A DNA stretch of 64,000 nt from Mactromeris polynyma. Its lineage: Eukaryota; Mollusca; Bivalvia; Venerida; Mactridae. Where the stretch lies: positions 4,340,001 through 4,404,000 of the forward strand of contig JASFXZ010000016.1 in the NCBI GenBank assembly GCA_032209605.1. The letters run 5' to 3'. Both the position numbers and the translations under genes were made by a program. Position 1 is the first letter of the stretch. Each line of letters opens with the position of its first letter. A model generated the notes under the pieces. That model was not told the DNA's origin. It searched no databases and worked only from the letters and a program-made list of their open reading frames with translations. Below are positions 55,740-64,000 of this stretch, in pieces.

Positions 55740-57025
55740 ATACATATAGCACATTACAGTGTAGACTACATGCTAGATAATTATCAAAAATGCCCTGTAA
55801 AGACGCTGTTAAAGTTTGCATCAATACAATATAAATGTATAAATACCAAAACACCACATACATGTATATACGGTAGTTATATATATTTTAGACAATTTTT
55901 TTTTTTCAACTGTGAACACATGTTATATCTGATAACCAAACAAGCTAACCGTTCAATAGATATCAGTAAACTTTACATAGGTTGTCAATAATGAATTTGT
56001 TTCTAAACAAAAAATACAGATACCATGCTGTCAAGTAGACTTGCTTTCATAATTTCTAGTGTTTTAAGAAACCAAACTCTGGAATCCATGTGTTTATTTA
56101 CACATCACATACATAGACAAAGCATAAAGTATAAATTGACAAGTTAAACTTATGATATAATACCTGTACATACAATGGGTAAAATAAAAATTACATTTGA
56201 AAATGAACTGATAACAGCCTGTATTGCGTAAAAAATGCACAGAGTAAAATATGTTGACTGGTTTGCCTTTTCTGAGATTACTTGTTGTCTGGGAAATTGC
56301 AATAATATTTGTCTATCAAAGTGTAAATAATGTCACTGTAAAATAGCGACAGGCCGGCAATTGGCGACAATTGAAGAATTGTTGGCTCGAGTTTTGCGAT
56401 CACTAACTACAATTCGCACAAATCGATTAATAACTGGAGGTATTATGAGTAAAAACATGAAACTTACTGGTAATATGAATATCTTGAAAGAAGTAAAAAT
56501 TACAAGATTTAAATTCACATTTATTTCCTTTCACTGACAAGTTAATCATTAGATTCATTTGTATGTTGTAAAAACAAAGGTTACACCATGTATTTTGCCT
56601 ACTGTAAGGCACACTTCATAATGTTTAGAGGACATAACCGATTGTCTGATTATGTCAATTGATCGCATCAGCTGGGTTATCTGATTATGCTGATAAACTG
56701 AATGACAAATCTGACCAATTTACCCATCACTACTGAACAAGGATCAAATTCTGAACTGAAATATTATTTTAAGGATGTGAAGATAACAGAATTAGGAAGA
56801 AACTTATTTTTAAATTAATAATCCAGATCAATATAAGAAATATAAGTCGGTGAAAAATCATAAAGTCATGGCATGTTACCAATTACTGAAATGCATATTT
56901 AAAATCATATTAATTATTCAATTTTACTTTTCTCAACAGTTTCCATGGCAAAAAATCTGTAACATTTAAAAGCAATAAGCAGGTTAGCATGTGTACATAA
57001 GTACAAAGCCTCAGACAGAAACTTG
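55740..57025. other. 3' flank of the minus-strand gene at 57026
   Basis: Probably 3' untranslated and intergenic sequence. A fragment around 56621-56735 ending ACCCATCACTACTGAAC resembles a decayed hAT-type end; no pair was confirmed. Confidence 0.5.
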
Positions 57026-57596
57026 TCACCATGGACACTTTTCAGGTAAATCAGGTTTTAAAACTAAATCAGATCTATTACCATAGAAACCAGTCTGGGA
57101 ACGTTCAGAACTTGAAGATGAATTCTGATGTCTTCCAGTCATTCCTATTCCACTTAAAGCATTTGACAGCATTTTACCCTCAGGATCAGATACAGACCTA
57201 TTGAAATTGGGTCTAAATGTCTGATTATTGAACGGTTGCATACTATTGGACGACAGTGGCATCATACCATTTTTTCCAACATGTATATCACATTTAGTAT
57301 CTAAATTCAAGCTTTCCCTGTTTGCTTCAAAGCTCAAACCAACATGGTTGCTTGATGTATTAGACTTGTTATCAGAAAAAGACCTAGACTGATTTCCTGG
57401 GTTCCAGGAGTCCGACACAGGAGTGGATGATCTAAGTCCGGGTCCAAAATGGTTGTCCTCCAAGGAGTTGGATGCTTGAGAGATTGACTTAGCTGGTGCA
57501 CCAAATCCCCCGGTCCTAATCTGGCTAGCATTTCTATCCTGCCATTTATTTCCCTGGCTTCCACTGTTCTGTCTAGCATATGATCTGGTACTGGTA
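57026..57596 (-). CDS. unrecognised gene, last coding exon
   Basis: Acceptor TATTCTATTGTAG; phase 2 start; stop TGA at 57028-57026. About 190 codons of Ser/Asn/Gly-rich, probably disordered sequence (RSYARQNSGSQG ... SDSWNPGNQSRSFSDN) ending DLPEKCPW. Minus-strand AATAAA at 56525-56520 is a possible polyadenylation signal. Confidence 0.5.
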
Positions 57597-60500
57597 CTAC
57601 AATAGAATAAACACAACATGATTTAAATGAAATTCAAGTACACCAGAAAATTGCTATAATCGCCATGGACATCTGAATTATCTCCGAAGAAAATATCCTT
57701 CAAAACAAAGTTCAGAAGAGGAACTGTCTTATTTGATCTTGTATCAAAAAAGAAAATTTATCCATTGATGATTTATAAAAATAAAGTCAGCACCAAGTTT
57801 GATATCTTACTTTAAATCATTATTCAATTATCACGTTTATAAAGAGTTGAAAAGATCAGTAACACATGACAAAATTAACATAATCCAGTTTATCATAGAT
57901 ATACTTTGGTTAAATGCCAAATAAGACATATTCTAGATAATTCAAAAAGGTGAACAGTTCTCTTTCTGCCCTCTACAGAATAAAATATTTCTTAACATTA
58001 AATGTCTACATTCTAGCTTCTTAATTTCATAAAACACATTCAGAAATCTTCTGTTTACACTGTTTCGGTAAGAATTAAATGTATTAAGATGAACAGATGG
58101 TTCATGGTTCAGACATACCCTCCAAGACATAATTCCAATGCATTTCAAAGGCTACCTCAGTTCTATTTTTTAATTTATAAGACCTATTTTTATTGCCAAT
58201 TCACTAAGGTAATCCTTAAAAATCTTTGTTTGGCATAACCCTACCCAACAAAATATAGTTGGGTAGGCAGGAAGGTAATTATGTATAGTTGTTATTTCTA
58301 TGATCATAGCAGTGTTAAGTATTTAATCACTTATTAAAAAAAGCTCCAATTAAGAGTCCTTAAAAGTTTTTGGAGTAGGGGCCATTATCAAGGTAGGTTA
58401 CATTTTTTTCAATGACGGCCTAAACAAAAATGGCAACAAAGTTGCCTGAAGGCCAATATTGGTGTAGTATGCCAATATTGCCGTAACCTTTTATAACCTT
58501 TTTATTGCATATGTTTGACTCCAGTGTAGAGCTGCTTAATGTTGTCAGAAAACGTGCTTAAAATATATGCCTTCAAATAAATAGGTAATAAGTTTAATAG
58601 CTCTACTGTATTGGAAATAAACAGTTTTTAAATGATTAAGAATGTACGTCATTTCTCTAGAAAAAATATATAGATCTTATAAGTCTATCACACATATTTT
58701 GACAAACTTTAATGACAACATCGACTTCTAAATCCCAACAGGCAGATCAATCATTTAAACAAAGGCTGTATGTTCAATGATTCATTCCTAAACGGCGACA
58801 TTTCCCGCGATCAACAATGACGTCATACCGGAAGTATGCCAAATATCGATATCCAGCACACTCAGATATATGCCAAATATCGATATCCAGCACACTCAGA
58901 TATATGCCAAATATCGATATCCGGCACACCAGGTCACATGATCATAGATAATGGCCTCACGGTGTCCATATATGTTTATGTACAGTACAAATATGTTACT
59001 ACATTTAATACTATATTTAGTAACATATATGCAATAAGCATTTGTATACCATCCTTACCTTAAGTGTTTCATCCCGTTCTCTACATTCTGGATCTCAACA
59101 ACATAACCTCTCTCCATACTGTAACTTGCAGCATCAAAATAGTTCGAAACCTGCATTAGAATGTACTAGTACTATAAACACTGTACATAGCAATAACAAA
59201 ATGGTAACTGCTGTCCTGCTTTTTTTAACTGTTGGCTTTTTCACCCAATTTTAGTACTGAAAGTGAAGTTTAATAAATGCGAATTAATGTAATAAAGATA
59301 TCAATGTCGATGTTATACAGTATCTCAAGCAGGTGTTGCACTCCACTAACTGAGCTGTTAAGTTATGAGTCAGTTTGGTTTTTAATCTGAACATGAGATC
59401 CTAACTAACCTTTTTCAGACATATCTCAGGGAAAACCACACTTAAATACGACCAAGCGTCTGGTTTCCGTCTACTCAGAGGTTTTGTACCGAGCTCCAAC
59501 AGATCTAGAGCAGCATATTGAATAAGATGATTCTGTGGCTCTGAAAACAAAACATAAATTGCAATCATTAACAATTTTACTATGACAGAGATCATTCGAT
59601 CTTCAAACTATAAATGGCAATTAACAATGACCAACCATTGACACTGTTACTATTCCATCTGCATATCAAACACAACCCAAACAGATTATGGATGAAATCC
59701 AAGAAAATCTATTAGTGAACATTTTCATTTTCAATCACTTTTCCGACTGTCCAATTACTTATATAAATAGGCCAGTGTAATTTTACTTTAAAAGCATACT
59801 CTGATACCAGAGCAGAAGCTTCACAAAATAAGAAGACCATAGTTGATAGACAGAAAAAAAACAATGAAGATGGGAATGCACTGTTTTGAGTTCAAATTTG
59901 TAAGGGCCATAAGTTAAAGTTAATGAAATTTCAGTATGCTTTTACTGACCTTTCTCCTTCACTTCCTGCTGACATAACTTAAAATTCTTGAACATCAGTC
60001 TGCGACCCTTTGCTGTGTACATACCACATGGCAACCCCTCTTCTACCCTCCATATCTCTTCCTGCGAACTGTAAGGACTCAAAGGGTCCCTAATTATAAA
60101 CACAGGAGATTTCAAATCATTCTTAACCCTTTGCAATTTTGAAGAAGAGCTCACTGGCTTAAAAACTTCAGGTTGAACATAATCAAACTTATCCATTTCT
60201 TCACCTAACCCTTCCAATTCAGCTTCAATTTCAGCAAAGTTATCTGGAAGAATTGAAAACTCGTGTAATGAGAATTGTGGCGGAAGACATTTTTTGAGAA
60301 CAATATCACTATCATCAGATTTCTTCTCCAGTTTTATAGACTGAACACCCATAGATAAATCTTCAATCAATTCCCATATGTATTCCTGCTCATTAAATCC
60401 TTCATCTTGGGTACTCTGACTAAGTCCGTCTTCAACATCAGTAGAACTTTTTGTGCAAGAACTGTTCAGATCAATCTCATCTTTTTCTCTATACTCTAAA

Positions 60501-63500
60501 TTTTCTGACAATCTCTTCATAACCTCACTCAATGACTCAGTGACGGACTCCTTATCAATACAGAGTTTTATATTACCGTTCTCATCACAAACACAAGCAG
60601 GTGCTAGCTCAGATTCCAGCACTTCTTTTGACATTTTTGAATTGGCAAACTTTGACAATCTATCTACAGCTTTTGGAGTGGTTTCTATATCACTAAATGC
60701 TTTATCACAACCATTAAAAACATCAGTATCTTCAGCATCTGAAAGACTTAGGTAACTTTCTGAACTTATAGCACTTATTTTCTTATTATTGTTTATTTCT
60801 AAACCATCTGCATGTCTTGGAACTTCAATTAAATCCTCCTCCCATACTTCAGAACTGGAGCTCACATCACCATCATAGTGTCCATTCATAACAGGTTTGG
60901 GTAAGTCACCAAATTGAATATTGTTGGTATTCTGACCCCGTTTCAAAGCACTGTAGGGTATGTCAAAACTTTGATTACGTTGTCTGTTAATATTTACAGT
61001 CTTTTTAGCACCCTGTTCACTGTGTCTTCTCTTCTTCTCATTAGCACTATCATACATGTTTAGCTCTGCAGATTCATCAACTCCAGGTAGTTTAATCTCT
61101 TCTATTGAAGTCATTTTACGATTTACTTTTTGTCCACGTAATTTAGCACTTGCATGTTTTATAGCACTAGAATTTGATGATTGATTATCAGCAATCAGAC
61201 TGTTAAATGGAAGAGTTTGGTTGACAGCGAATGATGTACACTGCATCTTGTCACGTCCGAACGTAAACGTTTCTGCAGGTTCATCATCGATGTTGCCCCA
61301 GTCCTGAAATGGAGAAATAACAATTAAAAATCAATTGTGAAATAATGTTTATGCATGTAGTAAGTGTAATAATATTTAAATAAGAATGACATTGAACATT
61401 TATGAAATTGGAGAAAACAAGACCTTAATCATTTTTAGAAGAAAAAACATTTTTTCAACAGAAATGGCAAACTTGTTAACATCTTTCTATAGAAATGTAT
61501 TACAGTATATATATAATTATATTTATTGCCCAAGCCACTTGACTAAAGTTATATATGCACAAAGGTTCTCACACCAAAATATATCTTTGTATCTGGGATT
61601 GGGTAGGTATTCAAATGGCAATTAACTAATTTATTATTATAAAAAAAAATGCAAAACAAAGAAGAGGGGCGTCAGGTGGATCAGCTAGTGACAACAGCTC
61701 ACACAAGCACAACATACTTAGATGAACAACAAATACTTACAAGGTCATCTTGGTAATCAATAGACTCTGATAAACTGTCAATTGCACTGAAAATGATGAA
61801 CATAATGAGGTATAATTATGTGTAAATAGGAGTAAAGTGATAACAATATAAAGAAAACAAATTATTTGATATGGCCATAATTACACCAAGCATATACTAT
61901 TGGAAAAGTTTGAAAAAATATATCTTCATTAAATTCATTATAAGCCATGTAGAGCGTATTACAATACTTGCATACATGTCCTTCCTGAAGACTTTTTCCT
62001 TTAAAGATACATTTGGAATAATGATAATCGACAACTTGTGACGGTGAACTGATTATGCTTAGAATGCAAGTTATGTCATGCTCTGAAATTTTGTAATTTG
62101 TACAATTCATACCTGCTCTGTCTGGAATATGAGAGCATGTCTTCAACACCAGAATCATGGCTCTGAAACAACAAAAATTACTTATATTATAATTTATATA
62201 AATTTTCTAATTGGTCATCATCAATCAATTAATAAAACATATAGTTTCATATTACTTGATTCCATGCTCTATACAGCATGCTATTTTTCATGGAATAATT
62301 TAGTAAAACATTGTGTTATCTGTACTGTATCCAACACTTTATGTATAACTCAAATTCTCTATTTCTTTCAGTATTGTGTTTACCTAAATATCGATTATAG
62401 GGGACTTGTACACAGCATTTATTCATCCGTTCATAATTGAAAATATGATTTAAACAACCTTCCCACAATATACCCAATATAATGGATAAATCGATAATGA
62501 AAGCCTTATCAATTAGGGTTTATAACTTGCAAGATCAGAGTTCATAATAGAAGCCTGAAGGTTAAATAACTATACAGTAAACATTGTATTAAGAGACCAC
62601 CCAAGGGATGACTTAATAAAGTGGTCTCTTAATAGATATCAACAAATTTAACGAATGTTAAGAAAAATGAATGTCAAACTGAACAATCAAAATGTATAAA
62701 TACCATCCTCTTTCCATTCAAATGTATCTATGGTGTGAAACAAAGCTCGCAAATTTAAACCACTCTATCAGCTCACCAAGCAATAGCACATTAAGTATGT
62801 ACAAGTGCCTAATTCTTAAATTCCACGTAAGTAATGTTCGTGTAATTTGAAGTGTAGTCGCTTCGTTCTTAAAATTCAAGAATTTTCTTATCACACGCGC
62901 AAATTTTTCTTACTAACGTGAAACACAGACACACACATTTACACGGGTACACAATAGTTTTCAGTCTATAAATAAATAACTTTACAGTGTACTCATCACA
63001 GTAACACATGGCATGACGTCATGAATTCAGTGACAAAGATTTAACAGATATTAACTGGAAAACTTCTAAAACTTTATTCCAGGTGCTTATTAAAACAGAC
63101 TGATAGTAATAAAGGTTTTTTCCATAAGGCAATGATTTTACGGGTCTTTTAAATGGATTACATACTAAACAAAGTGAGTGTTTACACATTTGAACCCAGA
63201 GTTAAATTATGCAATGTGTTTTTGTCTGACAGTTTCATTCTCTCAGTTAGTATAAAGAAGTTTGTCGGCACAACGATCTTTCAAGTAAAGATAAGAAAAG
63301 TGGGCGAGTGGCACACAAATTATATCTCGCATATTTCTTCTCGGGTCATCGTAATGTAAAAACTCGGTGACATCAAGCAACATAAGTCGCTTAGCAATGA
63401 CGTTACATGAACTTGGTTCTTGTAGAAATTATTGTTATGCTGTGTAATCCAAACAGACACATGTATGCAACGATTTTACACGACGTTTTATACCTGTGTC

Positions 63501-64000
63501 GTCGAGTAATTGCCTGGTCGCATTTATAACTCCTTATTGTTTATTCAATTGTTCAAAGGACAATGCGCGATTGCAGTTGTGAATAAGGTGTGAAATGCCC
63601 AATGGGATTAAGTGCATGCGGTCGTTTAATGGATTATTTAACTATTTTTTACATGTCGGGACAGGTTTAATGCAGTCGCTGGTTGCGTAATAGAAAAGTC
63701 GTTTAATAGATACTATTTATATAGTAAAAATGCTCGGACGGGAATTAAAGTGGTTGTTTAATACAGGTGGTTGCTCTAGCAATGTCTACTGTATTCAGAG
63801 AAAATATTAATAACATCTCAACCCTATAAAAACATAAACAGCAAACATCACAAGTGTTGATATTGCCTTACCATTTGTGACATGAGACGAACTTTGTCTT
63901 TAGACTCCACGCCAGTAGGACAGCTTGAATGCTGGATCTCTATGTCTGATAAAGCATTCATAATAAGGCTGTTGGCCATTGCCTTGGCAGCATCACATGA
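57026..64000 (-). CDS. unrecognised multi-exon gene, 3' seven exons (5' end beyond window)
   Basis: On the minus strand, exons 64000-63872, 62162-62113, 61786-61741, 61303-59950, 59540-59410, 59150-59059 and 57596-57026 join in one frame of 790 visible residues ending at TGA 57028-57026. All junctions have GT..AG and matching phases. Seen: an Ala/Leu/Ile helix at residues 5-20 (AKAMANSLIMNAL), a SHDSGVEDMLS segment resembling a DSG-type phosphodegron, a 450-residue acidic exon with a basic KKRRHS patch, a well-ordered segment at about 495-600 (EEIWRVEEGLPCGMY, HLIQYAALDLLELG, KPDAWSYLSVVFPEI), then a Ser/Asn/Gly-rich tail ending EKCPW. No catalytic domain or membrane segment is evident. I cannot name it. 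Conserved-looking character of residues 495-600 suggests a folded interaction domain (inference). Confidence 0.5.
57597..59058. other. intron of the minus-strand gene
   Basis: 1.46 kb between last two exons. Contains an inverted-repeat fragment at about 58190-58430 (ACCCTACCCAAC ... GTAGGTTAC) and the 3-copy 34-bp repeat at 58836. Confidence 0.5.
58836..58928. repeat. three tandem 34-bp units in intron
   Basis: ATGCCAAATATCGATATCCA followed by GCACACTCAGATAT, two full and one partial copy. An early-stage minisatellite with no relation to the 34-bp arrays in the factor B gene. Confidence 0.5.
59059..59150 (-). CDS. unrecognised gene, exon
   Basis: Acceptor TCTAATGCAG, donor GTAAGG; phase 0 to 2. 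Encodes VSNYFDAASYSMERGYVVEI and QNVENGMKHLR, continuing the ordered region. The pyrimidine tract is weak, but phases agree on both sides and no stop interrupts. Confidence 0.5.
59410..59540 (-). CDS. unrecognised gene, ordered-domain exon
   Basis: Acceptor TTGTTTTCAG, donor GTTAGT; phase 1 to 0. Encodes PQNHLIQYAALDLLELGTKP, then RRKPDAWSYLSVVFPEICLK, hydrophobic and regular, likely two helices plus a strand of a folded domain continuous with the end of the preceding exon. Confidence 0.5.
59950..61303 (-). CDS. unrecognised gene, large central exon
   Basis: Acceptor CTCCATTTCAG, donor GTCAGT; 1354 nt, phase 0 to 1. Begins DWGNIDDEPAETFTFGRDKM and runs through acidic, Ser-rich sequence with a basic patch (NEKKRRHSEQGAKK) to SPYSSQEEIWRVEEGLPCGM and YTAKGRRLMFKNFKL. 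The start is set by the acceptor and not by the internal ATG at 61246; the frame is open upstream of that ATG to the splice site. Confidence 0.5.
61741..61786 (-). CDS. unrecognised gene, 46-nt microexon
   Basis: Acceptor CATTTTCAG, donor GTAAGT; phase 2 to 0. Encodes AIDSLSESIDYQDDL. Its phases are consistent with its neighbours in the order given. Joined to 62113 it gives a Ser/Asp-rich acidic segment, probably disordered. Confidence 0.5.
62113..62162 (-). CDS. unrecognised gene, 50-nt microexon
   Basis: Acceptor TTGTTGTTTCAG with a strong pyrimidine tract, donor GTATGA; phase 0 to 2. Encodes SHDSGVEDMLSYSRQS. The DSG followed by a later Ser resembles a beta-TrCP degron; unproven. Confidence 0.5.
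62575..63791. mobile_element. pogo/Tc1-like non-autonomous element in intron
   Basis: Left CAGTAAACATTGTATTAAGA and reverse complement of right CAGTAGACATTGCTAGAGCA share CAGTRACATTG-type ends followed by ACCACC; both sides are flanked by TA (62573-62574, 63792-63793). 1217 bp, no transposase frame. Lies between the first two visible exons of the minus-strand gene. The CAGT..ACC end and TA target fit the pogo/Tigger group. Confidence 0.5.
63872..64000 (-). CDS. unrecognised gene, first visible exon (cut by window end)
   Basis: Runs off the right edge; donor GTAAGG after 63872, phase 0. The peptide includes CDAAKAMANSLIMNALSDIE, an amphipathic helix whose small/hydrophobic spacing is close to the helix by which A-kinase anchoring proteins hold PKA regulatory subunits. 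One position (Met) departs from the consensus, so this is only suggestive. Confidence 0.5.

Overview
The window is animal nuclear DNA: AT-rich, with intron-split genes, GT..AG splice sites, and many minisatellites and short inverted-repeat transposons. A complement factor B-type gene of CCP, VWA and trypsin domains, with introns packed with tandem repeats, suggests a marine invertebrate, most likely a mollusc such as a bivalve. The species assignment is inference; no ribosomal or mitochondrial marker is present.

Plus strand, 1439-38193: sixteen exons join in one continuous reading frame of 849 visible residues and end at a TAA. They encode at least five CCP/sushi modules (the first incomplete at its start), a von Willebrand A domain with a complete metal-binding site, and a trypsin-fold protease domain with His, Asp and Ser in place. 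This is the architecture of complement factor B/C2, the C3b-binding protease of the alternative-pathway convertase. The signal peptide and first module lie before the window. Roughly half of this 38 kb locus is tandem repeat: units of 14, 39, 37 (two arrays), 26, 34 (two arrays), 32 and 19 bp sit in different introns, and a 45/48-bp array lies upstream. Intron 14 also carries a 7.4-kb foldback-type element at 27785-35230. Its long inverted arms are themselves tandem repeats, and it is flanked by a perfect 9-bp duplication, CCAAAAATG.

Minus strand, 42173-64000: two further genes. One large exon (42173-43834) encodes a 553-residue acidic, serine-rich protein with a basic nuclear-localisation-like stretch near its end. 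About 13 kb higher, seven exons (57026-64000, entering the window from the right) encode at least 790 residues of a protein I do not recognise; all splice phases agree. Between and inside these genes lie several small non-autonomous transposons: a hAT-like element with an 8-bp duplication, a pogo/Tc1-like element with TA duplications, two copies of a TGACGTCA-containing inverted-repeat element, and a 32-bp minisatellite.

The most notable points are the foldback element with minisatellite arms, the recurrent pattern of neighbouring minisatellites sharing the same period but differing in half of the unit, and the unusual active-site features of the factor B-like protease (GNSGG in place of GDSGG, no IVGG-type start, Ser in place of Trp215).
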